The translations under genes were made by a program, and so were the position numbers. A stretch of 64,000 bases of DNA from Cyanobium sp. NIES-981 (GTDB lineage Bacteria > Cyanobacteriota > Cyanobacteriia > PCC-6307 > Cyanobiaceae), in contig CAMDVN010000006.1 in NCBI GenBank assembly GCA_945877595.1, positions 1-64,000 on the forward strand. The letters run 5' to 3'. Below the pieces are notes generated by a model that was not told where the DNA came from, did no database searches, and worked only from the letters and a program-made list of their open reading frames with translations. Positions 19,965 through 31,420 of the stretch are shown piece by piece. Each line of letters starts with the position of its first letter. The stretch's first letter is position 1.

Positions 19965-20684
19965 ATGGATTTCAGCACCAGGATCGAAGCGATCCGTCGC
20001 AACAGAGACGAGATCAGTGCGGTGATGGAGCAGGAGCGCGTGGTGGTCTGTTTTGGACAGCGGGCCATGCTCTGCTTTTATCTGGCCGGCCATCTGGGCC
20101 CCCGGCAAGTGGTGGGGGCTTTCACCACCGCCGGCGAAGCCCTCGCCTGCACCGCTGAGCACCAGCCCAGTTTTCTGCTGACCAATGACCATCTCGAAGA
20201 CGGCTCAGGCCTCGAGCTGGTGCTCACGGTGAAGCAACGCTGGCCCAAGGTGCGCACCTTGCTGCTGATCACCCGTGAGCACCGGGTGGCCCAGCTGCGG
20301 GCGGTGATCAATGCGGGCTGCGATGGCCTGCTGCTCGAATCGAGCCTGGGCATGGGCGTGGCAAGCAGTGCCGTAAAGGCGGTATGCCATGGCGGGGTGG
20401 TGGTCGACCGGGGGGTGGTCGAGCTGCTCCAGGCCGGCAGCCACCACGACCGCGGCCCGACCGCCGAAACGCTCAGCCAACGGGAACTGGAGGTGCTGGC
20501 CCTGCTCACCCGCGGCGACAACAACGCCGAGATTGCCAGTCAGCTGGTGATTGCGATCGACACCGTCAAATGCCATGTCAAGAGCCTGTTGCTGAAGCTG
20601 GGGGCCAAAGGACGCACCCAAGCCGCCGTTTTGGCCCTGGAAGAGGGACTGGTCGACTGGCCTCGCTGGTCGGAAGACCGCTAA
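19965..20684 (+). CDS. LuxR/NarL-type response regulator with atypical receiver
   Basis: C-terminal TLSQRELEVLALLTRGDNNAEIASQLVIAIDTVKCHVKSLLLKLGAKGRTQAAV HTH; receiver-like N domain. Confidence 0.85.
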   Translation: MDFSTRIEAIRRNRDEISAVMEQERVVVCFGQRAMLCFYLAGHLGPRQVVGAFTTAGEALACTAEHQPSFLLTNDHLEDGSGLELVLTVKQRWPKVRTLLLITREHRVAQLRAVINAGCDGLLLESSLGMGVASSAVKAVCHGGVVVDRGVVELLQAGSHHDRGPTAETLSQRELEVLALLTRGDNNAEIASQLVIAIDTVKCHVKSLLLKLGAKGRTQAAVLALEEGLVDWPRWSEDR

Positions 20685-20730
20685 CTTCAGGCCTTCGATC
20701 ACGTAGGGCCGACGCAGGCGGTTTGCATCC

Positions 20731-21423
20731 ATGGGCCAGCGGCACTGGTTGGATCCCCTGGCTCGGCGCCTGCTGATCGCCAGCGGGCAGTTGCGGCACG
20801 AGCCCGTCCCATCCAAGGCGAGCACGGGCTGGATTCCTTGGCCTGCAGGGCTGGCTGCCGAAGCGGCAACTCCTGACGTGGAGCGCGACCTCCTGGAGCT
20901 CAAACTGCGCCAACAACCAGGCCGCAGGCTTCACAACGCCGACGAAGTGCGCCATGCCGCCGACCTGGGCTGGCGCCTCGATGTCAACCGCGCCACCGCC
21001 CAAGACTGGCTGCGCCTGCCGGGCATCAGCGCCGATCAAGTCGACCTGCTGATGCGGCTGCAAGCGGGCGGGGTGCAGCTCAGTGGCCCCGAGGATCTCG
21101 AGCGCCTGCTGGAGCTTCCTGGTGAGCACGTGCGCAGCTGGCTCCCTCTGCTGGAGTTTCGTTGGTATGGCGAACCACCGCCCGCCCCGCCTGCGGCCTT
21201 GCTTGACCTCAACCAAGCCAGCCCGCCCCAGCTTGCCGAGCTCGGACTCTCGAGCGAACGCAGTCGGCGGCTGCTGCGCGAGCGCGCCCGCCAACCGTTC
21301 CAAGACCTGGCAGACCTGCAGCAGCGCCTGCAGCTGCCCGCCGCGCTGATCGAGGGCTGGATCGGCCGGGTGTGCTGCAAGCCGGGCCTACCTGGACCAG
21401 CCCTGCCGCTGCCTCCCCGCTGA
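20731..21423 (+). CDS. Helix-hairpin-helix DNA-binding protein (ComEA-like)
   Basis: WRLDVNRATAQDWLRLPGISADQVDLLMRLQAGGVQLSGPEDLERLLELP; second HhH DLNQASPPQLAELGLS. Confidence 0.75.
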   Translation: MGQRHWLDPLARRLLIASGQLRHEPVPSKASTGWIPWPAGLAAEAATPDVERDLLELKLRQQPGRRLHNADEVRHAADLGWRLDVNRATAQDWLRLPGISADQVDLLMRLQAGGVQLSGPEDLERLLELPGEHVRSWLPLLEFRWYGEPPPAPPAALLDLNQASPPQLAELGLSSERSRRLLRERARQPFQDLADLQQRLQLPAALIEGWIGRVCCKPGLPGPALPLPPR

Positions 21424-21435
21424 GGCGCCGCCGCG

Positions 21436-22047
21436 ATGCCACCACGCCAGGGAGATCTGTTTGCAGCCCAGCCATGGGGCCAGGCCGAGGCAACGGCACT
21501 GGAGCCGGAGCTTCCCCTGCTGCAGCACCAACTCACAGCCTGGCAAGGTCGCTTGGCCCAGCATCAGGCACCCCTGTTTGCTGCCAGCACCCTGAGCAGC
21601 AGCGACGAGCAGGGGGTGCTGTTGAGCGTGGAACAAGAAGGGCTCGCCGAGCTGGCCCAGCGCTTTGATCCCCTGGCGCTTCAACCCCAGCCGCTCTCGT
21701 TCTGGCGTTGGCCCAATCCTGTGCTACGAGGGGCGGCCCTCTATGTGGTGCTTGATCGCCCCGCCGGCTTGGAGCATCCCCTGGTGCTCTACATCGGCGA
21801 AACCGGCCGGGCTGAGCAGCGCTGGAAAGGAGAACACGACTGCAAGGACTACCTGGCCGCCTATGGCGAAGCCCTGCAGAAGGCCAACCTCACCAGCCGC
21901 CTCAGCATCGGCTTCTGGGGTGATGTGCCCAGTCAGACCCGCCCCCGACGGACCCTGGAGACGGCCCTGATTCGCCGCTGGCTGCCGGCCTTCAACAAGG
22001 AGACCCGCGGCCGCTGGGCCACCCCCTTCACCGCCACGGTTGGCTGA
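21436..22047 (+). CDS. GIY-YIG domain protein
   Basis: LVLYIGETGRAEQRWKGEHDCKDYLAAYGEAL...TLETALIRRWLPAFNKETRGRW. Confidence 0.75.
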   Translation: MPPRQGDLFAAQPWGQAEATALEPELPLLQHQLTAWQGRLAQHQAPLFAASTLSSSDEQGVLLSVEQEGLAELAQRFDPLALQPQPLSFWRWPNPVLRGAALYVVLDRPAGLEHPLVLYIGETGRAEQRWKGEHDCKDYLAAYGEALQKANLTSRLSIGFWGDVPSQTRPRRTLETALIRRWLPAFNKETRGRWATPFTATVG

Positions 22048-22101
22048 GCGCCCCAGCCCTCCTGCCCTGGCTACCATCACCAGCTCGACGCCCCCCGATC
22101 C

Positions 22102-23613
22102 ATGGACCTGCGCTGCGTGCCGATGGATCTGAGCCGTGGTGCGGACCTGGCGGCCAGCGCCCCCACCGCGTCTGATGCCCTGGCCGTCGGATTGGTGAGC
22201 GACCAGCCCAAGCAGCCCCTGCGCCAAGCTCTCGACGAGCTGCTGGGGCCTGACTTGGCCGCCCGGCTCGAGCAGCGACGCTTCAAAGCCAAGCCGGGTG
22301 AATGCCTCAGCTTCGAGCGGATCGCTGGCAGCCCATCCAGCGTGATTCTGGTTGGGATGGGTGCTGTTGCCGAGCTGGATCTGGCCGGAGTGCGCCGAGC
22401 CAGCGCCGCCGCCGCCAAGGCCGCCGCAGCCGCTGGCTGCACCCAGCTGGCCCTAGCCCTGCCCATCGAAGCCCTCGAACCTGGCGCTGCAGCCGTTGCG
22501 ATGGCCGAGGCGGCACGGCTGTCTCTTTACAGCGACCAGCGCTTCAAGGGCGAAAGCGAACCCACCCCCCAACTGCAACGTCTCGATCTGCTGGGCCTGC
22601 CCGAATCGGCTGCCAGCGGGCTGAACGCGGTGGCCGCCACCTGCGCCGGCGTCGAATTGGCCCGCCAGCTGGTGGCGGCCCCCCCCAATGTGGCCACCCC
22701 CCAACACCTGGCCGACTCGGCCGCGGCCATCGCCCGCACCTATGGCGCCGAGCTGCGGCTCCTCGAACGCGCCGATTGCGAAGCCCTCGGCATGGGGGCC
22801 TACCTGGGGGTGGCCCAGGGATCCGACCTGCCGCTCAAGTTCATCCATCTGATCTCCCGGCCCACCGGGCCGGTGACCCGACGGGTAGCTCTGGTGGGCA
22901 AGGGCCTCACCTTCGATTCGGGCGGCTACAACCTCAACACGGCTGGCTCCCAGATCGAGATGATGAAATACGACATGGGTGGCAGCGCGGCGGTGCTGGG
23001 GGCGATGCGCGCCATTGCCGAGCTCAAGCCTGCCGGCGTGGAGGTGCACATGATCGTGGCCTCGTGCGAAAACATGATCAGTGGCGGAGCCGTACACCCG
23101 GGCGATATCGTCACCGCCTCCAACGGCAAGACCATCGAGATCAACAACACCGACGCCGAAGGCCGGCTCACCCTGGCCGATGCGCTGGTCTATGCCTGCA
23201 AACTGAAGCCCGACGCCGTGGTGGACCTCGCCACCCTCACCGGGGCCTGTGTGATTGCCCTGGGTGAGGAGATGGCTGGGCTGTGGTCAAGCAGTGATGG
23301 CCTGGCCAACGCCCTGCTAGAGGCCGGCCGTGCCGGTGGCGAACCCCTCTGGCGCATGCCGCTGCGCAGCTCTTACAAAGAGGGGCTCAAAAGCCAGTTT
23401 GCCGACCTCAAAAACACCGGCCCACGCCCGGGTGGCGCGATCACGGCCGCCCTGTTTCTGCAGGATTTCGTAGCCCAGGGGCTGCCCTGGGCTCACCTCG
23501 ACATCGCCGGGCCGGTCTGGAGTGACAAAGACCGGGGCAGCGACCCAGCAGGCGCTACGGGCTTTGGGGTGCGCACCCTGGTTCAGTGGGTGTGCAGCGG
23601 GGCTCCTGCCTAA
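22102..23613 (+). CDS. pepA: Leucyl aminopeptidase
   Basis: VALVGKGLTFDSGGYNLN, NTDAEGRLTLADALVYA. Confidence 0.96.
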   Translation: MDLRCVPMDLSRGADLAASAPTASDALAVGLVSDQPKQPLRQALDELLGPDLAARLEQRRFKAKPGECLSFERIAGSPSSVILVGMGAVAELDLAGVRRASAAAAKAAAAAGCTQLALALPIEALEPGAAAVAMAEAARLSLYSDQRFKGESEPTPQLQRLDLLGLPESAASGLNAVAATCAGVELARQLVAAPPNVATPQHLADSAAAIARTYGAELRLLERADCEALGMGAYLGVAQGSDLPLKFIHLISRPTGPVTRRVALVGKGLTFDSGGYNLNTAGSQIEMMKYDMGGSAAVLGAMRAIAELKPAGVEVHMIVASCENMISGGAVHPGDIVTASNGKTIEINNTDAEGRLTLADALVYACKLKPDAVVDLATLTGACVIALGEEMAGLWSSSDGLANALLEAGRAGGEPLWRMPLRSSYKEGLKSQFADLKNTGPRPGGAITAALFLQDFVAQGLPWAHLDIAGPVWSDKDRGSDPAGATGFGVRTLVQWVCSGAPA

Positions 23614-23679
23614 CCCGACGTCTGTGCGAAACAGGACCCACATCTAACGTTTGAATCCACTGACGCCGATTCTCTGCCC

Positions 23680-23946
23680 ATGGCCGTTCAGAAGTTCCGC
23701 TGGTTTGTGAAGGCCCAGCTGGGGGTGTTACTCCTTCCTGCTGGCCTCTGCCTGTTTGGAGAAGCCGTGATTCGCAAGGGAATTCAGACCCTGGCCGCCT
23801 CGGCCAAAGCGGTCGATCCGATTGCCAGTCCTGGCCCCTGGTTCTGGTACGGAACCTTTGGCCTGATCCTGATCAACGCCGGCGTGGGCCTGATGATTGA
23901 GAGCGGTTTGTTGCGTGGATATCCCCGTCGTCCACCCGAGGCCTGA
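23680..23946 (+). CDS. Conserved cyanobacterial small membrane protein
   Basis: 88 aa, two hydrophobic segments. Confidence 0.6.
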   Translation: MAVQKFRWFVKAQLGVLLLPAGLCLFGEAVIRKGIQTLAASAKAVDPIASPGPWFWYGTFGLILINAGVGLMIESGLLRGYPRRPPEA

Positions 23947-23970
23947 GCAGGCCTGAGGCTGTTCAGCTGT

Positions 23971-24180
23971 TCAGGCTGCCGCCACCACCCTTGGCCTCGA
24001 GCTGACCCGATCCAGATTGGCTCGCGGGGCACCGGGGGCCTCCAGGGCATGAATCTGCCAGCGGGCACGCTCCCCGCAGAGAGCTAGCAGCCGGTCGAGG
24101 TCGTCAGCGGCCTGCTTGGGGCTCTCGTAGGGGCCGATGTGCCGGGTCTGCAAACCGTCTCGGATGGTCAGCAGATACAT
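23971..24180 (-). CDS. Small conserved hypothetical protein
   Basis: 69 aa MYLLTIRDGLQTRHIGPYESPKQAADDLDRLLAL inside a longer spurious ORF. Confidence 0.55.
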   Translation of the reverse strand: MYLLTIRDGLQTRHIGPYESPKQAADDLDRLLALCGERARWQIHALEAPGAPRANLDRVSSRPRVVAAA

Positions 24181-24290
24181 ACAAAGCACTGCGTGTGGAT
24201 CGGTTTCAGGATACGCACATTCAGACGGGCCGAGAGGGTCGGAAACCCGCTTACCGCAGCAGATCCGGGGCGTCGCGACAGGGAAAGCCT

Positions 24291-25040
24291 TTAGGTTTTC
24301 GTCGGGTTTGGACCAGCCGGTTTCGACGTGGACCGTTTGGAGGGGGCTGCCCCCCAGGGGATCGGGCGGCGGGCCCGAGCCCCCCACACCGCATCGAGAC
24401 GTCGATCCCGACCGCAGGCCCAGCGGTAGTAGTTGTATTGAACCGCGTTGCGCTTGGCGTAGTTCTGGTGGTAATCCTCTGCCGGCCAGAAGCGGCTCAA
24501 CACCTTGAGCTCCACCTTCAGGCTGCTGGCCGGTCGCTTCAATTCGCGGGCGGCATCGCGTTGGCTGGTAACGGCCTCGCTGGCCTGCTCGGCGCCGCGG
24601 GTAAAAATGACCGGCTGATACGACGTGCCGCGATCGCAAAATTGTCCCGCTCCATCGAACGGATCCACGTTGCGCCAAAACGCCCGCAGCAGGGTGTTGT
24701 AGCTGATCCGGTCGGGATCAAACCGAACCCTCACCACCTCTTGATGGCCGGTACCGCCGGCCGACACCTGGCGGTAAGTGGGGCGCTCCAAGCGGCCGCC
24801 GCTGTAACCGCTGACCACATCGAGCACCCCCGGCAGGATCTCAAGGTCATGTTCAAGACACCAGAAACAGCCGCCGGCGAACACGGCCTCCTCGGCCGGA
24901 GCCGCCCAGGCCGGAGCCAGAGGTCCCCCCACCAGCAGCAGCACGAGGGCCAGCGCCAAGCCCAACAGCCGAGGCCCCAGATGGCGCAGGCCCGATCGAT
25001 CCCTGTCGGGCTGTTGGTGCTTTGGATGCCAACGGTTCAT
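24291..25040 (-). CDS. msrA: Peptide-methionine (S)-S-oxide reductase
   Basis: [34 protein letters not shown]-terminal signal sequence. Confidence 0.93.
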   Translation of the reverse strand: MNRWHPKHQQPDRDRSGLRHLGPRLLGLALALVLLLVGGPLAPAWAAPAEEAVFAGGCFWCLEHDLEILPGVLDVVSGYSGGRLERPTYRQVSAGGTGHQEVVRVRFDPDRISYNTLLRAFWRNVDPFDGAGQFCDRGTSYQPVIFTRGAEQASEAVTSQRDAARELKRPASSLKVELKVLSRFWPAEDYHQNYAKRNAVQYNYYRWACGRDRRLDAVWGARARRPIPWGAAPSKRSTSKPAGPNPTKT

Positions 25041-26236
25041 GCTGGGGCCTGGGCGGATGCCAGCACTTGGTCGAGCACCGCGGCAGCGGCCCTGCGGGTC
25101 GCGCCGGGATCTCCGAGGAGCTGCCGCAACCGGCCATAGCCAGCACGCATCTGCTGGGAGTGGTGGGAATCGGGATGCAACAGGGGATCAGCCGCCTCCA
25201 CCAGCGCCGCAGCGGTGAGGTCATCCTGGAGGAGCTCGGGCACAAGCCGCTCCCCCAGCACCAAATTCACCGGCGAGATGTGGGGAACGCTGAAATTGAG
25301 CAGGTTCTGGGCCACGAAGGCGGTGACCCGGCTCACCCGATAGCCCACCACCTGGGGCACCCCCCGCAGGGCCAGCTCAAGGTTGGCGGTCCCCGACTTG
25401 GTGAGGGCCAGATCGGCCGCCGCACAGAGCACGGGTTTGAGCCCATCGGCCTGATCAGCCGGAATCACCCGGGCCCGCACCCCGGCCGCCGCCAGCTGGG
25501 CTGCGAGCGGAGCCTCGAAACCGGCCAGGCCCGTGGGCACCAGCACGGAGAGCCGGGGGTGACGGCGCTGCAGCTCGGCGGCAGCCGCCGCCATTGAAGG
25601 CAGCAAGTAGCGCAGTTCTTGATGGCGGGAGGCCGGTAGCAGCAGCAGCACCGGGTCTTGGGCAGCCAGCCCCAGCTGGGCACGGGCCTGGGCACGGCTG
25701 GGGAGTTCACCAAGGGTGTCGAGCAGGGGATGGCCCACCCAGCTCACACAAGCCCCCCACTCGCCATAGAAGCTTGCTTCCTGGGGGAAGATCGCCAGGA
25801 TTTGATCGGTGAAGCCGATCAAACGGGTGGTGCCGCCATCGCCAAAGCGAAAGGCCCACTCCTGGGGAGCGATGTAATACGTGATCGGCACCTTGGGATA
25901 GAGGCGCTTGATACGCAACCCCAGGTTCACATTGGCCCCCATGTAGTCGATCAACACGACCCCATCGAGGGGGTGGCTGCGCAACCAGCGCCGCACCCGT
26001 GCCTGCAGCTTCAAGGTGGGCAGCACCAGGGGCAGGGCCTCCCAGAGACCAATGGCGCCCATCGGAGCGGTGTTGGCAAGCAGCTCAGAACCGGCCTGGC
26101 GCATGCGCTCGCCACCAAGGGCCACCACCTCGAGATCCAGCCCCCTGGATCGGGCCTCAGTGTGGAGCGCCCGGATCAACAAACTGCCCTGGAGGTCTCC
26201 TGACACCTCACCGGTGCTCACCAGCAACCGCACCAT
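25037..26236 (-). CDS. lpxB: Lipid-A-disaccharide synthase
   Basis: [57 protein letters not shown]. Confidence 0.95.
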   Translation of the reverse strand: MVRLLVSTGEVSGDLQGSLLIRALHTEARSRGLDLEVVALGGERMRQAGSELLANTAPMGAIGLWEALPLVLPTLKLQARVRRWLRSHPLDGVVLIDYMGANVNLGLRIKRLYPKVPITYYIAPQEWAFRFGDGGTTRLIGFTDQILAIFPQEASFYGEWGACVSWVGHPLLDTLGELPSRAQARAQLGLAAQDPVLLLLPASRHQELRYLLPSMAAAAAELQRRHPRLSVLVPTGLAGFEAPLAAQLAAAGVRARVIPADQADGLKPVLCAAADLALTKSGTANLELALRGVPQVVGYRVSRVTAFVAQNLLNFSVPHISPVNLVLGERLVPELLQDDLTAAALVEAADPLLHPDSHHSQQMRAGYGRLRQLLGDPGATRRAAAAVLDQVLASAQAPA

Positions 26237-27057
26237 CAGCGGTTGGAGGGCATGGGCCCACGGCGGCCCGCCGCCGACGATGCCTCGAGAAAACCCACCA
26301 GGGTTTCGGCTGCCGGCAGCAGCAGCAGGGCCCTGGCCCGGCTGAGGGATTCGGCCAACACCTGATCACTGCGGTAGATCAGGGTCCAAACCTCCTGCAA
26401 TTGCTTGAGCTGGGCACCGCCATCAAGCTCGGCCAGGCCACTGCGACGCAGGCCAATGCGGTTCAACCCCCGCACCCTGCCGGGATGGCCCTCCACGGTC
26501 ATGAAGGGAGGCACATCGCGATCGATGCGGCTCATGCCGCCCACCATGGCCAAGGTACCGATGTGCACAAACTGGTGAATGCCGAGCATGCCGCCTACCA
26601 CGGCCCGGTCGCCGATTACCACGTGACCGGCCACAGCCACCCCATTGGCGATCACGATGCGGTCACCAAGCTCGCAGTTGTGTCCCACATGGCTGTAGGC
26701 CATCAGCAAGTTGCTGCTGCCGATCCGGGTCTGTTCGCCGTCGGCGGTGGCCCGATTGATGGTGACGCACTCCCGAATGGTGTTGTCGTCACCCATCACC
26801 ACCTCGGTGGGGGCTCCGTTGTACTTGAGATCCTGGGGCTCTAGGCCAATGCAGGCACCGGGAAAGATCCGATTGCCACTGCCCATGCGCACCCGCCCGT
26901 CGATCACCACATGGGGACCAATGCGGCTGCCGGCTCCAATCTGAACCTCAGGCCCGATCACCGCATAGGGGCCCACCTCAACCCCATCGGCCAGCTGGGC
27001 CCTGGGGTCAACAACGGCGGTGGGATGGACAGATGTGGCCATGGCTGCAGGTGGCAT
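26236..27057 (-). CDS. lpxA: UDP-N-acetylglucosamine acyltransferase
   Basis: Hexapeptide repeats, [32 protein letters not shown]. Confidence 0.95.
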   Translation of the reverse strand: MPPAAMATSVHPTAVVDPRAQLADGVEVGPYAVIGPEVQIGAGSRIGPHVVIDGRVRMGSGNRIFPGACIGLEPQDLKYNGAPTEVVMGDDNTIRECVTINRATADGEQTRIGSSNLLMAYSHVGHNCELGDRIVIANGVAVAGHVVIGDRAVVGGMLGIHQFVHIGTLAMVGGMSRIDRDVPPFMTVEGHPGRVRGLNRIGLRRSGLAELDGGAQLKQLQEVWTLIYRSDQVLAESLSRARALLLLPAAETLVGFLEASSAAGRRGPMPSNR

Positions 27058-27060
27058 CCC

Positions 27061-27594
27061 TCAATCCACCAGGGAGAACAACAGCTCCCCTGAGCAGACC
27101 AGCTGCCCATCAACCGTGGCCTCGGCGCGAATTTTGCCGAAACGCTTGCGTTTGAGGCTGAGCAGCTCACAGGTGATCCGCAGTTGATCCCCCGGCACCA
27201 CCGGACGACGAAACCGCACCCCATCGATCCCGGCAAACACGAACAAACCTTTCGGCAGATCGGGCATCTGGGTCACGATCAGGCCGCCCACCTGCGCCAT
27301 CGCCTCGACGATCAGCACCCCGGGCATCAGGGGGCGACCTGGGAAATGCCCCTGGAACTGGGGCTCGTTGAAGGTGACGTTCTTAATGGCCACGGCCCGT
27401 TTGCCGGGTTCATGCTCCAAGACCCGATCCACCAGCGCAAACGGATAGCGATGGGGCAACAGCCCCTGGATCTGCTCACAGCTGAGCACCGGCTGGCCGG
27501 AGGTCACCGTAGGTGGATCAGCTGCCGGGGGGATCGGTGTTGCGATCTCAGCAGCGATCGGGGTTGGGATTGGGGGAGTGACGGTGTCAGCCAA
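27061..27594 (-). CDS. fabZ: 3-hydroxyacyl-[ACP] dehydratase
   Basis: [60 protein letters not shown]. Confidence 0.96.
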   Translation of the reverse strand: MADTVTPPIPTPIAAEIATPIPPAADPPTVTSGQPVLSCEQIQGLLPHRYPFALVDRVLEHEPGKRAVAIKNVTFNEPQFQGHFPGRPLMPGVLIVEAMAQVGGLIVTQMPDLPKGLFVFAGIDGVRFRRPVVPGDQLRITCELLSLKRKRFGKIRAEATVDGQLVCSGELLFSLVD

Positions 27595-27601
27595 GGGGAC
27601 G

Positions 27602-28453
27602 TCAGGAGGGGGCGGAGGAATCCGCCAGGGCCGCCGCCAGAGCGGTGTGGAGGCCGTGGGAGCCGCGATAGGCGAACACCTGGGCCTGGGGTAAGCCTGC
27701 CAGAGCCAGATCGCCTAACAGGTCCAAGAGCTTATGGCGGACCGGTTCATCGGCAAAGCGCAAAGGCGGATTGAGCCAGTGGTCACCATCACAGACGAGG
27801 GCATTGTCGAGGGCCCCACCCTGGATCAGACCCGCCGCCCGCAACTGCTCCACCTGATCCCGAAACCCAAAGGTGCGAGCTGGCGCGATCTCAGCCACAA
27901 AGCGCTCGGGGGTCAGCTCAAGGGAAAAAATCTGACGACCAATCGCCGGTTGGGGGAATTCAACCGCCGCACCAATCGCCAACCGGGCCGCCGGCAGGGC
28001 CGTGGCAAAACTCAATCCCTGTTGGCGGGTGATCGGCTGGGTCAGCACCGCGACGTCGTGACGCAAACCCATGGCCTGGAGCCCGGCCTCACCAATGGCC
28101 TCAACCCACCCCAAGGCGGAGCCATCGAGCAGGGGGATCTCGTCACCATCGACCCAGATTTCAGCCTGGCTGACCCCGCTGCCGGCCAGGGCCGCCAACA
28201 GGTGTTCAACGGTGGCGAGCCGGCCCGAATCGAGCTGCAAGGCCGTGCAGAGCTGGGTTTCGGCCACCTGGGACGGTCGCAGCCGTTGCAAGGGCTCAGC
28301 GGGTCGCGCGAGCCGACCCACCCAGTAGCCATCACGATCACTGGGCTGAAGACGCACCCGGGCTTGGGCTCCGCTGTGGAGCCCCACACCCCGGCGCTCA
28401 ACCGGGTGCTGCAAGGTCCAGGCCCCGGCGTAATCGACAGGCCAAATCGACAT
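27602..28453 (-). CDS. lpxC: UDP-3-O-acyl-N-acetylglucosamine deacetylase
   Basis: [36 protein letters not shown]; start MSIWPVDY at 28453. Confidence 0.94.
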   Translation of the reverse strand: MSIWPVDYAGAWTLQHPVERRGVGLHSGAQARVRLQPSDRDGYWVGRLARPAEPLQRLRPSQVAETQLCTALQLDSGRLATVEHLLAALAGSGVSQAEIWVDGDEIPLLDGSALGWVEAIGEAGLQAMGLRHDVAVLTQPITRQQGLSFATALPAARLAIGAAVEFPQPAIGRQIFSLELTPERFVAEIAPARTFGFRDQVEQLRAAGLIQGGALDNALVCDGDHWLNPPLRFADEPVRHKLLDLLGDLALAGLPQAQVFAYRGSHGLHTALAAALADSSAPS

Positions 28454-30612
28454 CAGAACTTCCAGCCCACACCCAGGTTGAAACGCCACTGACCGGTGAA
28501 GTCCTGACTGGCTATTTCGAGCCGCAGGGGGCCCACCGGCGTGGTCACAATCAAACCGGTACCCACCGAGAAACCACTGCCAGGTTTCCCCAGCAGGGCC
28601 GCCGGATTGCCATAGCGGCCGCCGAGGTTCTGGCTGCCAAGGGCGGAACCCCCATCGACAAAGAGCTCTCCACTGATGATGCTGAAAATCGGGAAGCGGT
28701 ATTCGATCGTGGCCTCCACAAAACTGCGGCCTGAACCGAGCGCACAGTCGTAATAACCACGCACTGAATTTCCTCCCCCGAGACAGAAGGATTCATAGGG
28801 CGGAATTTCGCCCACATTGGTGCCGGCGCTGACCTGGAAGGCCATCGCCTGCTTGCAATCCTTGCTGTCACCAGGCTTTGGACGGCAGCCCTTGTAGACC
28901 TTCAGCCACTCCACCGGAATGTAGAAGGTGTATCCGGCACGCACCCGATTGAAGCCAGGTGAATTGTTGCCCAGGGGGATGAATTGCTCGGTGCTGAGGC
29001 TGAGGAAATCACCCGACGTGGGGTTCCGCGAATCATTGAGCCGATTCATCGTGGTGGCCAACCTCACCCCATAGAGCTGGTTGGCACCGGCGCAGTTGTA
29101 AGCCAGACAGATCGTCGAGCCATTCACGGTGCCGAAGGTGGACCCCTGGCCGGCAAAGTTCATCGGCACAGCCTCAACCGCTGAGATCCCCAAGATCAAC
29201 GACCACGGCTCCTTGCGGAAGGGATCCCGCCCGTTCATCGGCCGCACAAACTGCAAGTTGATGCCGGCCCGCTGAACCGCAACGATGTTGAAATTGTTGG
29301 CGGTGAGAATCGAGACGCCGGAATTGGAGTTCTGGAACACCTGGGGCACATCCCGGCTCACGAAGCCCCGACCCCGGAACGCCGTGCGAAATGGGTCGCC
29401 CTTGATCCAGGGATCGGTGAAGGTGAGATCCACCAACCCGCCGTACTGGCCGTAGGTGATGTTGGTGCTCATGTCCCAGGCCCGCCCGCGCAGGTTGCTG
29501 TCATTGAGCTGGATCTGACCAAACACACCCTGGGCCTGGCTGTAGCCGAGACCCCCCGAGAGGGAGCCAGTCGACTGCTCCACAATGCCCAGCACGATCG
29601 TGACCGTGCCCGGCTCGGTGGGGATCGGCTGCAGGGTGACCTTCACATCACTGAACAGCCCGGTGCCATAGAGGCGCTTGATGTCTTCCTCAAGGTTGCG
29701 GCGGTTGAACACATCACCCGCCTTTAGGGAGATCTCGCGGGTGATCACCCAGGGCTTCGTCTTGCCCTTGATCGGCTGGCCCTTCTCATTGGTATCGGCG
29801 CCTTCCTTATTGACAAACTTGACCTCAACCCCGGCCACGGTGCCCTGGCGCACCAGCAGCTCCACGGTGCCGTCAGGGTTGACCCGGTTGGGGCCGGTGA
29901 CGCGGGCCAGGGAATACCCCTGGTCGGCATACCACTTCTGCAGCTCCTGCATGCGGACCTGCAGGGTGTTGAGGTTGAGCGTTTTGCCGTAATCGGGCGA
30001 GAAGGTGTCTTGCAACACCTGGGCCGGCACCTTGGCCGGCACCTTGGCATCGCCGGAATCAAGGGTGATCTTCTCGAGCACGGGGTTGGCGACCACGGTC
30101 ACGATCAGCCGCACCCCGAGCGGACCATCCACCGGTTGAATGCGAACGTCGGAAAACCAGCCGCTGGCATAGATCGCCGAAAGATCGGTCTGCAGTTCAG
30201 AGCGGGTGACCCGGGTGCCTGGCGTGGCGGCCATGGCGGCGTAGGCCGCCAGCTCTAGGCGTTCCCGCTCGGGATGGTTCTCCAGGCCAGCGACCACCAC
30301 TTCGGAGATGAGCACCTTGGGCTCTGGGGCCGCGGCTTGGGGTGCTGCGCCGTTAAGGGGCGAGGCGTTGAGGGGCGCGGTGGTGAAGGGATTGACCTGG
30401 GTGGGCAGCTGGGCTGGCGCCGCCTGATCCACAGGGGCGGGCTGCTGCCCTGGACCAGCCTGCCCTGGACCAGGCTGAGCGGGAACCCCCTGTGGGGCCG
30501 GGACTGCCCGGGGAACTGGGGCGTTCTGAGCCAAGGCCGGTTTGCCGGCCAGCAGGGCCAGGCCCACGAGGGGCAATGCAGCAGAAATGCGGTGCAGGCC
30601 AGGCATGAACAC
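28453..30612 (-). CDS. bamA: Omp85/BamA outer-membrane assembly protein
   Basis: POTRA domains and C-terminal beta-barrel ending RFNLGVGWKF; VRGYYDCALGSGRSFVEATIEYRFPI. Confidence 0.93.
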   Translation of the reverse strand: MFMPGLHRISAALPLVGLALLAGKPALAQNAPVPRAVPAPQGVPAQPGPGQAGPGQQPAPVDQAAPAQLPTQVNPFTTAPLNASPLNGAAPQAAAPEPKVLISEVVVAGLENHPERERLELAAYAAMAATPGTRVTRSELQTDLSAIYASGWFSDVRIQPVDGPLGVRLIVTVVANPVLEKITLDSGDAKVPAKVPAQVLQDTFSPDYGKTLNLNTLQVRMQELQKWYADQGYSLARVTGPNRVNPDGTVELLVRQGTVAGVEVKFVNKEGADTNEKGQPIKGKTKPWVITREISLKAGDVFNRRNLEEDIKRLYGTGLFSDVKVTLQPIPTEPGTVTIVLGIVEQSTGSLSGGLGYSQAQGVFGQIQLNDSNLRGRAWDMSTNITYGQYGGLVDLTFTDPWIKGDPFRTAFRGRGFVSRDVPQVFQNSNSGVSILTANNFNIVAVQRAGINLQFVRPMNGRDPFRKEPWSLILGISAVEAVPMNFAGQGSTFGTVNGSTICLAYNCAGANQLYGVRLATTMNRLNDSRNPTSGDFLSLSTEQFIPLGNNSPGFNRVRAGYTFYIPVEWLKVYKGCRPKPGDSKDCKQAMAFQVSAGTNVGEIPPYESFCLGGGNSVRGYYDCALGSGRSFVEATIEYRFPIFSIISGELFVDGGSALGSQNLGGRYGNPAALLGKPGSGFSVGTGLIVTTPVGPLRLEIASQDFTGQWRFNLGVGWKF

Positions 30613-30650
30613 AGATAACCGGAGCGGACAGGCCGCAAATTCGCCTGACC

Positions 30651-31418
30651 TTACCCGTAGATGCTGGGTTCAGGGCATACAGCCTGGACCCGTTTGAGAA
30701 CCTCCCCGTAGGCCTCGACCACGCCACCGAGATCATTTCGGAATCGGTCTTTGTCAAGAATGCGGTCGTTGGCATCGCCCACGGCCCGGTTCCAGAGACG
30801 GCAGGTGTCAGGGCTGATCTCATCGGCCAAGACCAATTCACCCGACTGGGTGAACCCCAGTTCGATCTTGAAATCGACCAGCTGCAGTCCGCAGCGATCC
30901 AACAGCCCACAGAGCTCGGTGTTGATCATGCGGGCCAGCCGCTCCATCTCAGCGCGCTGTGCCGGGCTCACCAGATTGAGGCGCTCCAGACGGGCCTCGG
31001 TGAGCAAGGGATCGCCGAAGGCGTCGTCCTTGTAGTACAAATCCAGCAGGGGGGGCTCCAGGAGGGTGCCCAGCTCCACCGGCATCTGTTTGCAGAGCGA
31101 CCCGGCCGCCACATTGCGGATCACCACCTCCAGCGGGATCACCCGCACGGGCCGCACCAGCATCCAGTGGCTGGAGCGATCGCCGGCATCGAGCCCCAGG
31201 TAGTGGGTGGGCACCCCACATCGGGCCAAATGCTCAAACAGCAGCGCCGAGATGCGGCAGTTCATCGCACCCTTGCCGGCCAGCTGGGCCTTTTTGAGCG
31301 CGTTGAAGGCGGTGGCGTCGTCTTTGAACTCCACCGCCACCAGGTCGGGTTGATCGGTGGCAAAGACCCGCTTGGCCTTGCCCTCGTACAACAGGCCACC
31401 GAGGCTGTATCGGCTCAT
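30651..31418 (-). CDS. purC: SAICAR synthase
   Basis: [61 protein letters not shown]. Confidence 0.95.
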   Translation of the reverse strand: MSRYSLGGLLYEGKAKRVFATDQPDLVAVEFKDDATAFNALKKAQLAGKGAMNCRISALLFEHLARCGVPTHYLGLDAGDRSSHWMLVRPVRVIPLEVVIRNVAAGSLCKQMPVELGTLLEPPLLDLYYKDDAFGDPLLTEARLERLNLVSPAQRAEMERLARMINTELCGLLDRCGLQLVDFKIELGFTQSGELVLADEISPDTCRLWNRAVGDANDRILDKDRFRNDLGGVVEAYGEVLKRVQAVCPEPSIYG

Positions 31419-31420
31419 GG

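Noticed and set aside
24195-25139. 314-aa plus-strand ORF opposite msrA
   Set aside because: Antisense to msrA, which has clear catalytic motifs; composition typical of a shadow frame.
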